A stretch of 64,000 nucleotides of DNA from contig NC_035177.2 of the NCBI RefSeq assembly GCF_001659605.2, forward strand, positions 3,720,611 to 3,784,610, written 5' to 3'. Shown here piece after piece: positions 25,332 to 36,928 of the stretch (its first letter is position 1; each line of letters starts with the position of its first letter). The stretch comes from Manihot esculenta. Taxonomy: Eukaryota > Streptophyta > Magnoliopsida > Malpighiales > Euphorbiaceae. The translations under genes were made by a program, and so were the position numbers. The notes below the pieces were generated by a model that was not told the DNA's origin, did not search any database, and saw only the letters and a list, made by a program, of their open reading frames with translations.

Positions 25332-27925
25332 TGTAACAGCCCGCATCTCCGGACTGCCACCGACGCTAGGATCCAGATCGGCTTAAGGCCGCCGGGACCC
25401 GTAGCAAGCCACTAGACATGCCAAACCTCTGGTATAATCCCATACATGATCAAACTTTTCTTGAAAATTAAGCTTGTGTCTCAGAAAAACCTTTAAACTT
25501 GCTTTCCTTACCTCAGCTTGACCTATGCATGAAAACATAGAACCTCATACCAGATGGGTCATCAAGCATGCTATCAAAACCATGTCCGCTTTTGGGTCAA
25601 GGGATTGAAACCCTTTCTTCCCTCACGGGCCATTCAAATCTCATAACATTAAAACATTTCACATCATTAAAACCTTTAACCTTTTTAACATCAAAACATT
25701 TTCTTAAGATCATGTAAGCCAAGGGATCAACCAACTCTAGGGTCAAGCACAACTCTAAACAGCACATGACATACTATACTTCTAATCCTCTAACTTTCCA
25801 TACATTATCGTATCATATCCTTTATATACATCATGTCCACTACTATACTACTCAAGAATACAAGCATACAGACATACATCTCTCTATATCCAGCTACTTA
25901 CCATATACATGCTTCTTCCTATACATACACTAAGCTATACTATTACATCAAAACACAGTAAACCAGGCTTCACTCTTCTTTCCCCAAAGCTTACTCTGAC
26001 TTACTCTGGCTTAACTTAGCTCTGACCCTGCAAAACTGGGGTTAAGGGAAAAATGGGATGAGCTACTAGAGCCCAGTGAGTAGAAATCATAAAACAGTTC
26101 ATTCATTCATTTCATGCTTTCATGATATGTGTCACAGCACAAACATTTCACATCTCGGATTAGACATGACCTCAAAACTCCCTCTGTCGGCGCCCGATTC
26201 CCGAAGGAACTCACACAGGACTTTCACTGCCATGACAGATCGTGGGCTATTGATGTCACCTTGGTCCAATCCCCACTGACAATAAATAATGCAATGCAAC
26301 ATATTCGTGTCTCTAATGTAAAGCAACCTAGTATCACATGGCATTCATGATGCGTGTATTATGCTCATACAATCATTACCTTTAAACATTAATTTAAAAC
26401 ATGCATAGTTAGTTCTACTCACCTCTGGCAGACGCTGGACTGACTCTGCAACTGCTAAAACTTATGGCCTCCTCGATCCCTCGGGTCCGATCCTACACAG
26501 GTGGACTCGAATGAGGTGCCAAACACACTCTAACAACTCATAAGCAACTGCCCAAAAACCCCCTAGAACATCACATGAACATGCATAGAAAACAACCTTG
26601 AAAAGGCTGGACAGGGCACTTTCGGCGGCACCTTCGGCGGCCGAACCCTTCCTCCAGAGACGAAACTCGGGCACTTTCGGCGGCACCTTCGGCGGCCGAA
26701 AGTCCCACTCCAGAGACGAAAGTCAGGCACTTTCGGCGGCCGAATCCTCCATTCGGCGGCCGAAAGTCTGCTTTCAAGCCAAAACTCAACTTTCGGGGGC
26801 AAGGTTAGGCGGCCAAACCATGCATCCAAAGACAGGTTCGGCGGCCGAAGCCACTTTCGGCGGCCGAACCTGAGTTCTTCCCAGAAGGGCAGAACTCAGC
26901 TTCTCATGCATTCAAGCCTCCCAAACCTTTCAAACACCCCAAAGCAAGCACCCAACCTAACCAAAACATGCATAAACCCCTAACCACGCGCAAAGGAGCT
27001 TAATAGCTTGATTAAACTCCAAAAACAACATCAAAACATACATAGATAGCTTATGACCCACATAGGCCAAAACCATCAAAACAACCCAATATCTCACTTG
27101 CTCTTTCCCACTCATGCATACACTCTCCCTCCTGCATAACCTAGCCTAAACATTCAACATAACATCATATAAACATACATGAGCATCACATAACATACAT
27201 TGGGCATAAAACCCACATAAATCCTAACATACATATCTACCCATACTCTACCATTAAAACCTTCATAAAACTTCAAAAGACACTAGGAAAGCAAAGATCT
27301 ACACTTACCTCTTGAAGATCGAGGGTTGCGTGATCTCAAACTCGGAGGTGTGGAGAATTCAAGCTCCAAAAGCTCCAAGCTCCCAAAACTACGATCCAAG
27401 CTTGAAAACTCTTCAAAACAACCATGGAACTCATGAAAACATGAAGGAGATGAAGAAAAACATGAAAACGACCAAGGGAGGACAAAAACTCACCTGAGCT
27501 CGAGAATGGGGAGAAAACTCGCCCATTTCCGATCTGAGGGCTCTTTATAGGTGGCCTGGTCAGAGACCTTCGGCATCCTAACGTGCCCTCTAAACTCATG
27601 CATGTTCGGCGGCCGAACTTGACTTTCGGCGGCCGAACCTTGGCTCGTTCAAACAAGACTTTCGGAGGCCAAAAGCGCTCCGGAAGCCTTTCCATGTTCG
27701 GCGGCCGAACTTCACTTTCGGCGGCCGAACCTGGCAAACGCCTCCTTGGTCTTTTCTTTTCAAAACTCAATTCTTTTTCATTTAAAACCAAGAAATCAGT
27801 AAAAACCTTTTAGAAAACACATTTTACCCCTCTAAAAGCCTCTGGCATCTCCGAAATTCCAGATTCGAACGGAGATTCCGCCGGAAGGTAGAGATTCCGA
27901 TGCCGGAATCTAGCCAGGTATTACA
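25332..27925 (-). repeat. 3' LTR of element D
   Basis: 2,594 bp from TGTAACAGCC to CAGGTATTACA. TTCGG-type clusters lie at about 26619-26870 and 27570-27740. The splice-donor consensus has GT at 27308-27307 on the minus strand. It is near-identical to 30413-33045, and most differences fall in the last 700 bp. Confidence 0.92.
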
Positions 27926-27962
27926 TTTTTCCCCTCTTAAGAACATTCGTCCCCGAATGTTC
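27926..27962 (-). other. Polypurine tract and hairpin of element D
   Basis: Minus strand CTTAAGAGGGGAAAAA abuts the 3' LTR. Arms GAACATTCG (27941-27949) and CGAATGTTC (27954-27962) flank a four-base loop. Confidence 0.8.
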
Positions 27963-27969
27963 CACAAAC

Positions 27970-29233
27970 AAACAGGCATAGCATAAACATACATGAACAT
28001 GCAAGCAAACAAGCAAGCAAACCTAATAACCTCTCTCCTAGAAAGAGAAACACATGTACTGCTGGAGTATAAACTCCCGGGTCTCCCAAACACTCACTAC
28101 TATCCAGGGGTGATTTCCAACACTTTTCACCCTCAGGATTCCCTTGCTGCTCAATTCTTGACTTATGTGTCCATGATCCGCACTAACTTCTCTACATAGG
28201 TGAGATCCCTTGAGATCTCCACCCTTTTTTTTTTTTCTTTAAGAACCTTACTTGGATCTGACACGAGCTTCCATAACATAGGAACATGGAAATCCAAATG
28301 GATTTGCTCCATAAAGAATCACCCTTACCAAAAGAAACACCTTAGCAGTACCCAACCTACTCCTGAGCTCCACTGGTTCCGCTGCGCTTCTCTGATCCTT
28401 ACTCTTCTCTTCATCTTCACTAACTGGCTTCTTCTCACTGCTAACCCAAAACTAACTCTAACTCTCACAGGTAGTACCCGGATTTCAGATCTATCTTGGA
28501 AAACAACCAGCTCCTACTAGTTGTCCCAATAGATCATCCATCCTGCATGGGAATACCTGCCCTTGGTAGTGACCTTGTTCAACTGCCTGAAGTTGACACA
28601 GGGTCTCAAGGATCCATCCTGCTTTTCCCACAACGACACTGGAGCAATCCAGGGTGAGGTACTAGGTCGGATAAAACCCCTGTCTACCAAGTCTCACTTC
28701 TACTCTGACTACTACCTCTCTCTACACAGACGCCATCCTATAGGGAAGGACAGAAATGGTTCTGCGTCCAGACACCACTCCTATACCAAACTCTAACTCC
28801 CTGTCAGATGGTAAACCTGACAACTCGCCTGGAAATACATCTAAGAACTCTCAAACAAGAGCTAGAACCCTCTGACAACCCCTCCTACGCACCCTACGAA
28901 CCTGACAGGCTGACATCAAACCTCTAGGCATCCCTACTGTGTTCCCTCAACAGACTACCTCTGACCCATCCTGTCCTCTGAACTTGACTACCTCGTCTCT
29001 GCAGACCAAGATAGCACCACGAGTAGAAAAACCCAGTCCAACCCTAAACTGACGTCCAGACAGTCAAATCTAAGACCTCAAATTCGGGTGGAAGGCATCT
29101 ACCCTCAACTGTCACAGAACTGAACCGGCAGACTGACTCTGCCCTAGATGGATCACACTCGAGTCCACTGACCCAAAGAGAACACTCTAGCCCAGAAGCT
29201 ATCAACTCAACCTCTCGACGGCTCCTAGAGCAA
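27970..29233 (-). pseudogene. Rearranged pol relics of element D
   Basis: Short fragments match the pol of element G at DNA level but are out of frame and rearranged by deletion. 28050-28330 resembles the chromodomain/integrase C-terminal region, 28470-28860 the start of reverse transcriptase (relatives read [10 protein letters not shown] here), and 28870-29230 the protease region. The RT catalytic centre, RNase H and the integrase core are missing. No enzyme can be encoded. Confidence 0.75.
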
Positions 29234-29911
29234 CTAAAGAAAGAGAAAAACACTAGGGTTCACAAAAACACACACATCAGAACATTCAAAAGTGAGCGTA
29301 CCTGGCATCACCGTGTTCGATGTGTCTGCTCCCCTTCCTTGCTCACTGGTCTGAGCCACATTACTTGGAGCTAATCGCTGGGACCGTACCATCCTGGGTG
29401 CAGTAGGACACTCACGTGCGAAGTGCCCTTCTTGTTCGCACCTAAAACATGCCGTAGTCCCTGCCAGACAGACTCCTTGGTGTGGCTTGCCACACCTCGA
29501 ACATCTTGTAGTGCCTCGACCAGAACTCGAACCATCTTCAGCATCTAGCCTAAACCTCTTCCACAGCCTACCCTTCCTAGTTCTACCCCATTGCTTCGGG
29601 GTTCTTCTCCCCCTTCTACCTCTCTTGGCGGCTGTACTCAGCATGGAGGGATCAACTTCCCCTGAACTTGAACTCTCAGAATCCTTAGACTTTTCCACAT
29701 TTTCTTCATCCATATCCACTTGCAGACCTACATCCCTTCTCTGCACCTCCATCTTCTCTTCTCTGCTGGCATCAACAGACCTTCCAGGGTCTCTTGATGT
29801 TTCCCCACTGCCAACCATACCTGACTGTACTCCTGGCAGAACGGGAGGAAAGGTCTCCGTACCTTCCCACTCAGACGGATCTGACTCCACAGATCGACTA
29901 GCACCTAGCAT
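29234..29911 (-). CDS. Short Gag-like ORF of element D (zinc knuckle, no capsid core)
   Basis: A 225-codon open frame from the ATG at 29911, chosen because it aligns with the gag ATG of relatives and follows a splice-acceptor-like TTTTCAG. Residues 1 to about 80 are acidic and related to the Gag N-terminus. A basic stretch (KRGRRGRRTPKQ) follows, then a CSRCGKPHQGVC unit and a CFRCEQEGHFAREC zinc knuckle (usual Gly replaced by Glu), then the linker into protease, ending in frame-shifted sequence. The capsid-type core found in G (GDDPFEYL to the EFEQLRQ region) is absent, yet the frame is kept. It may be a nucleic-acid-binding Gag remnant; whether it is made or useful is unknown. Confidence 0.6.
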   Translation of the reverse strand: MLGASRSVESDPSEWEGTETFPPVLPGVQSGMVGSGETSRDPGRSVDASREEKMEVQRRDVGLQVDMDEENVEKSKDSESSSSGEVDPSMLSTAAKRGRRGRRTPKQWGRTRKGRLWKRFRLDAEDGSSSGRGTTRCSRCGKPHQGVCLAGTTACFRCEQEGHFARECPTAPRMVRSQRLAPSNVAQTSEQGRGADTSNTVMPGTLTFECSDVCVFVNPSVFLFL

Positions 29912-30398
29912 CTTCAGCTCTTCTGAAAACACAACAAGCGCACCGGTACACATAAGCATCACATCACATAGCATGGCATCATAACATATAGCATGCATCA
30001 TATCATATGGTCCATGTGACAAGCACATGACCCCTCATGCAACATATATCATGGATGAATCTGTCACCTATAGCCTACAACATAGCAGAACATGCCTTGA
30101 CCAACTGTGCCAAAGGCCATACCTGGTCTCTCAGCTCATCTCATATCAGTACATATCATGCCATCTCGCAGCTAAGGGACTATCAACATCCATAATACAA
30201 ACATAAATGCACATGCACCACACATGGCATTACACATCATCAAACAAGACGGGACTCCTCATCCGATCCTAGTGGACATGATCTTGATCTTTCTTAATGT
30301 GCTTGCCCTCCTATAACATCTAGCACAACCTCCTTCCGATGTGAGATCCCTTGATCCCTGCGCGTTCCGCTCAACACACCGTACTCTTGAGGCCCTAA

Positions 30399-30410
30399 GC
30401 TCTGATACCA
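30399..30410 (-). other. Primer-binding site of element D
   Basis: Minus strand TGGTATCAGAGC lies two bases inside the LTR boundary at 30413. Its preservation fits an element that is still copied by reverse transcriptase supplied elsewhere. Confidence 0.88.
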
Positions 30411-30412
30411 AC

Positions 30413-33045
30413 TGTAACAGCCCGCATCTCCGGACCGCCACCGGCGCTAGGATCCAGATCGGCTTAAGGCCGCCGGGACCCGTAGCAAGCCACTAGACAT
30501 GCCAAACCTCTGGTATAATCCCATACATGATCAAACTTTTCTTGAAAATTAAGCTTGTGTCTCAGAAAAACCTTTAAACTTGCTTTCCTTACCTCAGCTT
30601 GACCTATGCATGAAAACATAGAACCTCATACCAGATGGGTCATCAAGCATGCTATCAAAACCATGTCCGCTTTTGGGTCAAGGGATTGAAACCCTTTCTT
30701 CCCTCACGGGCCATTCAAATCTCATAACATTAAAACATTTCACATCATTAAAACCTTTAACCTTTTTAACATCAAAACATTTTCTTAAGATCATGTAAGC
30801 CAAGGGATCAACCAACTCTAGGGTCAAGCACAACTCTAAACAGCACATGACATACTATACTTCTAATCCTCTAACTTTCCATACATTATCGTATCATATC
30901 CTTTATATACATCATGTCCACTACTATACTACTCAAGAATACAAGCATACAGACATACATCTCTCTATATCCAGCTACTTACCATATACATGCTTCTTCC
31001 TATACATACACTAAGCTATACTATTACATCAAAACACAGTAAACCAGGCTTCACTCTTCTTTCCCCAAAGCTTACTCTGACTTACTCTGGTTTAACTTAG
31101 CTCTGACCCTGCAAAACTGGGGTTAAGGGAAAAATGGGATGAGCTACTAGAGCCCAGTGAGTAGAAATCATAAAACAGTTCATTCATTCATTTCATGCTT
31201 TCATGATATGTGTCACAGCACAAACATTTCACATCTCGGATTAGACATGACCTCAAAACTCCCTCTGTCGGCGCCCGATTCCCGAAGGAACTCACACAGG
31301 ACTTTCACTGCCATGACAGATCGTGGGCTATTGATGTCACCTTGGTCCAATCCCCACTGACAATAAATAATGCAATGCAACATATTCGTGTCTCTAATGT
31401 AAAGCAACCTAGTATCACATGGCATTCATGATGCGTGTATTATGCTCATACAATCATTACCTTTAAACATTAATTTAAAACATGCATAGTTAGTTCTACT
31501 CACCTCTGGCAGACGCTGGACTGACTCTGCAACTGCTAAAACTGATGGCCTCCTCGATCCCTCGGGTCCGATCCTACACAGGTGGACTCGAATGAGGTGC
31601 CAAACACACTCTAACAACTCATAAGCAACTGCCCAAAAACCCCCTAGAACATCACATGAACATGCATAGAAAACAACCTTGAAAAGGCTGGACAGGGCAC
31701 TTTCGGCGGCACCTTCGGCGGCCGAACCCTTCCTCCAGAGACGAAACTCGGGCACTTTCGGCGGCACCTTCGGCGGCCGAAAGTCCCACTCCAGAGACGA
31801 AAGTCAGGCACTTTCGGCGGCCGAATCCTCCATTCGGCGGCCGAAAGTCTGCTTTCAAGCCAAAACTCAACTTTCGGGGGCAAGGTTAGGCGGCCAAACC
31901 ATGCATCCAAAGACAGGTTCGGCGGCCGAAGCCACTTTCGGCGGCCGAACCTGAGTTCTTCCCAGAAGGGCAGAACTCAGCTTCTCATGCATTCAAGCCT
32001 CCCAAACCTTTCAAACACCCCAAAGCAAGCACCCAACCTAACCAAAACATGCATAAACCCCTAACCACGCGCAAAGGAGCTTAATAGCTTGATTAAACTC
32101 CAAAAACAACATCAAAACATACATAGATAGCTTATGACCCACATAGGCCAAAACCATCAAAACAACCCAATATCTCACTTGCTCTTTCCCACTCATGCAT
32201 ACACTCTCCCTCCTGCATAACCTAGCCTAAACATTCAACATAACATCATATAAACATACATGAGCATCACATAACATACATTGGGCATAAAACCCACATA
32301 AATCCTAACATACATATCTACCCATACTCTACCATTAAAACCTTCATAAAACTTCAAAAGACACTAGGAAAGCAAAGATCTACACTTACCTCTTGAAGAT
32401 CGAGGGTTGCGTGATCTCAAACTCGGAGGTGTGGAGAATCCAAGCTCCAAAAGCTCCAAGCTCCCAAAACTACGATCCAAGCTTGAAAACTCTTCAAAAC
32501 AACCATGGAACTCATGAAAACATGAAGGAGATGAAGAAAAACATGAAAACGGCCAAGGGAGGACAAAAACTCACCTGAGCTCGAGAATGGGGAGAAAACT
32601 CGCCCATTTCCGATCTGAGGGCTCTTTATAGGTGGCCTGGTCAGAGACCTTCGGCAGCCTAACGTGCCCCCTAAACTCATACATGTTCGGCGGCCGAACT
32701 TGACTTTCGGCGGCCGAACTTGACTTTCGGCGGCCGAACTTGACTTTCGGCGGCCGAACCTTGGCTCGTTCAAACAAGACTTTCGGAGGCCAAAGGCGCT
32801 CCCGAAGCCTTTCCATGTTAGCCGCCGAACTTCACTTTCGGTGGCCGAACCTGGCAAACGCCTCCTTGGTCTTTTCTTTTCAAAACTCAATTCTTTTTCA
32901 TTTAAAACCATGAAATCAGTAAAAACCTTTTAGAAAACACATTTTACCCCTCTAGAAGCCTCTGGCATCTCCGAAATTCCAGATTCCAACGGAGATTCCG
33001 CCGGAAGGTAGAGATTCCGATGCCGAAATCTAGCCGGGTATTACA
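30413..33045 (-). repeat. 5' LTR of element D
   Basis: 2,633 bp from TGTAACAGCC to GGGTATTACA. On the minus strand the TATA-like box is at 32630-32625 and the splice-donor GT at 32389-32388. TTCGG-type clusters are at about 32855-32651 and 31952-31700. A 20-bp unit (CGGCCGAACTTGACTTTCGG-type) has two extra copies at about 32690-32760 relative to the other LTR. Confidence 0.92.
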
Positions 33046-33895
33046 CTCATCTACACTCATCTCCTCTGACTGCCTCAACTGCTCAAATTCAATCATCTTC
33101 AATTCCCTTGAACTATCAGGGAAAGCCCATCCAGCAAACTCATTTGCAAACTCCTCCCATGATAGACTGTCCAACCTCGGGCTCACATAGTTTTTAAACC
33201 ACTCACGGGCCTTCTTGCACTTCAGTGTGAACCCAGCCATCTGAATGGCTCTACTGTCATTGGCTCCTATCTCATCTGTAATCATCTTGACCCTCCCAAG
33301 GTACTCAAATGGGTCATCACCTGTTTCATACTGGGGAGCACCCAACTTCATGTAATCGGTCATTTTGACCTTGCTCCCTCTAGATGAGCTAGGTTTAGGT
33401 ACTTGGGTCCCCTGGGTTAGGGTTTGCTATACCTGGGTAGAAAGATGGGGGTGGGTACATAGGGTACTGTGGTTATGGTGGGTAGAAAGGTGGGTATGGC
33501 ATGTGAGAATGATAAGAGTTAAAGTTGGGGTAATCCGATGTACCTCCCATCGAATACCCGGGATTCTGTGAAAAAGGTGGGTACTGGGGTGGCTGAACAA
33601 ATCCTGAGGCCTGAGTGCCTCCTTGAGACTCTCCCATACCCTCTTCAGACATACTCACTCCAAGACTACCATCCCTCCTCTGATCCACATCCATATCATC
33701 CCCCACATCTTCTGACATTCCACCTTGAGTTGTTCCTCTTCTGCTCACATCAAAAGACCTTCTAGGGTCCCTTGATGTTCTCTCCCTGCTAGACCTGCAG
33801 GACATTGCCCTAGGCAATGCAGGAGGACGGGCATCCGTGCCCTCGTCCTGAAGTGGTACTCCAGTCAATCTTGCAGATCGACGAGTTCCTCTCAT
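33046..33895 (-). pseudogene. gag of element C, N-terminal portion
   Basis: Starts at the ATG at 33895 ([12 protein letters not shown], as in element G) and runs leftward to the D insertion. The Pro/Tyr-rich N-terminal region is open to about 33475. Then there is a frame break and shortened linker at about 33365-33480, after which MTDYMKLGAPQ and the [12 protein letters not shown] Gag core follow from 33363. Gag continues at 25331 on the other side of element D. The Gag subfamily is closest to element F (shared KLGAPQ and DDMDVDQRRDGSLG). Confidence 0.85.
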
Positions 33896-34153
33896 CTGGC
33901 TTACTGAAAAACAGCACACATCACATAAAACATTAGCATCAAATGGTTCATGTGGAAACACATGAACCCGCATCACGTACATCACATACATCGCATATCA
34001 TCAATGCACATGCATAAAATCATGGCATTTCACATCATCATTCAAGATAGAACTCTACATCCTATCCTAGTGGACATGATTTTCCTATTGTGCTTGACCT
34101 TCTAGAACATCTATGAGCCCGACACACTATAGGTTCGACCGTATGAACCTAGG

Positions 34154-34165
34154 GCTCTGATACCA
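34154..34165 (-). other. Primer-binding site of element C
   Basis: Minus strand TGGTATCAGAGC, three bases inside the LTR edge at 34169. Confidence 0.88.
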
Positions 34166-34168
34166 ATC

Positions 34169-36330
34169 TGTAAAGACCCAAAAATCGAACCGCTACCGGT
34201 GCTAGGATCCAGATCGGCTTAAGGCCGCCGGGACCCGTAGCAAGCCTGACATACAACCTGTATACCTGTTTAATCCCATACATGATCAACATATACATAA
34301 AAATTTTGAACTTTCTCATTCATTTACCAAACTTAACCTGTGCATGCACAATTCATAAACATAAACATTAAACCCCACACTGGAGCCCTCATCAAATGCT
34401 CCAATGGGGTAACATAACATATCTTAAGTTTGGTTTACATAAATAGTGATAAAACATTTTATAGACCATGTACAAAGGGATTACTCAACATACTAGGGTC
34501 AAGCACAACTCTATACCTCAATAAATATCATTACATTACATTACTTCATTTCCATGTCCACTTCTAACTATTACATAAAACATAACTTCTTATTCTTGTT
34601 GTCTTCCTGATCTAGCCCGTACCTGCAAACCTGGGGGATTAAGGGAGTGGGGTGAGCTACTAGAGCCCAGTGAGCAGAATAATAAAACATGATATTTAAA
34701 ATTCATGTTTTCATGGAATGCATCACATCACAGACAATTCACATCAAGGATGAACTTGTCACCATTCAGCCCTCTACCCAGTCCAATCATGCCAGGGGCA
34801 TAGTGCAGGCACGTCTGGACTTCCATATCATATCATACATATCCAATCGTGCCGGGGGCGTAGTGCAGGCCACACCCGGACTTTCTCTTACATAGTGCCA
34901 GGGGCGTAGTGCAGGCACGCCTGGACTTCCATATCATATCATCATTGTATCATGTCATAACATATGAGGGCTAATGGATCATTCAACATTCATCTACATC
35001 AACAACATAATATGCAATGCAACATATTCGTGAGTTCTAATGCAAGCACCCTAATATATCTCATGGCATTCATGATGCGTGAGTCATGCTAAAACTTTCA
35101 TTATTTACTTTGAAACATAAAGAGTCATTCTACTCATCTTAGGCTAGCTCTGACAAGACTCTAAAGCAGCTGACTCACTGCTGGGGTCCTCGGTTCCTCG
35201 GGTCCGAACCTACACAGGTGGACTCAAATGAGGGACCAAACATACATGAACATGACTCTAAGATACTCCCCAAAAACTCCCCTAAAACACCTTAAAACAA
35301 TCATAGAAATCATGCAAAGGAAGGCTGGACAGGGCACTTTCAGCGGCAGGTTCGGCGGCCGAAAGTCCCTCCAGAGCCGAAAGTCATGCACCTTCGGCGG
35401 CACTTTCGGCGGCTGAAGGTTCCTTCCAGAGATGAAACTCATGCATGTTCGGTGGCACCTTCGGCGGCCGAAAGTCCCTTCGGCTGCCAAACCTGAGTTC
35501 TTCCAAAGGGCAGAACTCAGCCTCCACAATGCACATTTGCCTCCCAAACCATTCCAACTCAAAACCAACACTTCCAAAACATGCATACACTCAAACATAA
35601 GCTCCTAGGGGCTTCAAACTATCCTAAACCCCAACTACAACACATCAAACATACATAAACAACCCACATTGCTCAAAAACTCAATATGAACCCATAAACT
35701 CAATAATAACCTAAACATGCATTTTTACCCTATAAACTTTCATAAAACTCGTTTAAAACATACAAGGAAGGTTGGATCTAAGCTTACCTCTTGAAGATCG
35801 AGAGAAAAGACGATCCAACTCGGAGATGGGAGAAATCTAACTCCTTGGGTCTCCAAGCTTCAAAACTTGCTCTTTTGCTCAAATGTCTTCAAACCAAGAT
35901 AAAACTTGTTAAAACTCGAAAGATTGGAGAAAAACCAACAAAAACAATCATGGGAGAGCATGGACTCACCGTTGGCCGAAAATGGGGAGAAAACTCGCCC
36001 GTTTCGGCCATGGAGCCCTTTTATAGGGGTTGGCCAGACCACCTTCGGAAGCCTAAAGTGCCTCCAAAACTCATGCAAGTTTGGCGGCCGAACCTGAGCC
36101 ACTTTCGGAAGCCTAACTTGCCCCTCTAAACTATCCCATGTTCGGCGGCCGAACCTGGAAATGCCTCCATGGTCTTTTTCATTCAAAACTCAATTTCTTT
36201 CTTACTTAAAATCATAAAATACATTAAAACTTTTTATAAAAATATGGTTTTACCCTTCTAGAGGTTTCTGACATCTGAGATTCCACCGGACGGTAGGAAT
36301 TCCGATACCGGAGTCTAGCCGGGTATTACA
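34169..36330 (-). repeat. 5' LTR of element C
   Basis: 2,162 bp from TGTAAAGACC (relatives read TGTAACGACC) to GGGTATTACA. On the minus strand the TATA-like box is at 36025-36019 and the splice-donor GT at 35787-35786. TTCGG-type clusters are at about 36160-36040 and 35500-35336. A leader repeat of GTGCCAGGGGCGTAG-type units is at about 34790-34930. Confidence 0.9.
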
Positions 36331-36362
36331 CCTCACCTCTGTCAGAAGAGATCTTAGTTGAG

Positions 36363-36920
36363 ACTTTTACTGCCAAATTCAAACTCCCAAGTTTGAACAA
36401 ATATGACAGGACAGCTGATCCCAGGAGTCACTTGGCAATCTTTAGAACAAAAATGCAATTTCAGGACATCAATGATTTTGTGTTGTGTCGAGTGTTCCCG
36501 TCCACCCTCACAGGTTTGACTCAGAAATGGTACCAATATCTGAGCTCAGATTCAATTCAGCACTTTACATAATTTTCTATGCTATTTAAGTCTAGGTTTA
36601 TTACTTGCATACCTCCTAAAAAAAATCTCCTCTGACTTACGAAAGATTCACCAAGAAGAGGGCAAGTCTTAAGGAGCTTTATCTCACGTTTCAACACAGA
36701 AGCAATAAAGGTAGAAGAATTAAAACATGAGATAGCTTGTAAAGCATTGAAAAAAAAAAGCGTAACATCAAGTTTATAGATTCTCTAATCAAGAATCCAG
36801 CCGCTACGTACCAATAGCTAATGGATAAAGCCCAAAAGTACATTAGGCTAGATGATGAAGACCAAGCGTTGAGAGAGGATAAAAGAACGAGTCAAAACAT
36901 AGAGAAGCGAGGATATATGG
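36363..36920 (+). pseudogene. Tat-type gag relic
   Basis: Conceptual translation on the plus strand gives YDRTADPRSHLAIFRTKMQF and LTQKWYQYLSSDSI, typical of the retrotransposon Gag capsid region. After frame shifts and stops it continues with ISRFNTEAIKVEEL, LIKNPAATYQ and LMDKAQKYIRLDDEDQALR. Several in-frame stops and indels interrupt it. The N-terminus is truncated by the element C insertion. Confidence 0.75.
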
Positions 36921-36928
36921 AGACAAAA

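Larger units (their letters stand above)
25332..33045 (-). mobile_element. Element D: non-autonomous LTR retrotransposon
   Basis: A 7.7-kb element with the target duplication CTCAT on both sides (25327-25331; 33046-33050). LTRs are 25332-27925 and 30413-33045. The interior is only 2,487 bp, against about 5.4 kb in element G, and retains a primer site, a short Gag-like ORF, fragments of protease and reverse transcriptase, the C-terminal pol region, and a polypurine tract. The LTRs differ by roughly 15-20 substitutions and a 39-40-bp repeat-unit difference by eye, so insertion was recent. Mobility must have depended on enzymes from relatives. Confidence 0.9.
21561..36330 (-). mobile_element. 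Element C: oldest chromovirus-type element of the left block
   Basis: Visible as pol/gag (21561-25331), then gag and leader (33046-34168) and the 5' LTR (34169-36330). These pieces are separated by element D, which split gag at the CTCAT duplication. The 3' part of pol and the 3' LTR lie beyond the left edge because element A is inserted at 21560. It sits in a Tat-type relic; the right flank CCTCA (36331-36335) is the expected target duplication. Confidence 0.88.

Noticed and set aside
26462..26873. Overlapping Arg/Pro/Lys-rich open frames (FGRRRC, RPPKVPPKVP) on both strands in every LTR
   Set aside because: They are translations of the repeated TTCGGCGGCCGAA-type words. The same frames recur wherever the cluster occurs, on both strands, with no conserved start or domain.
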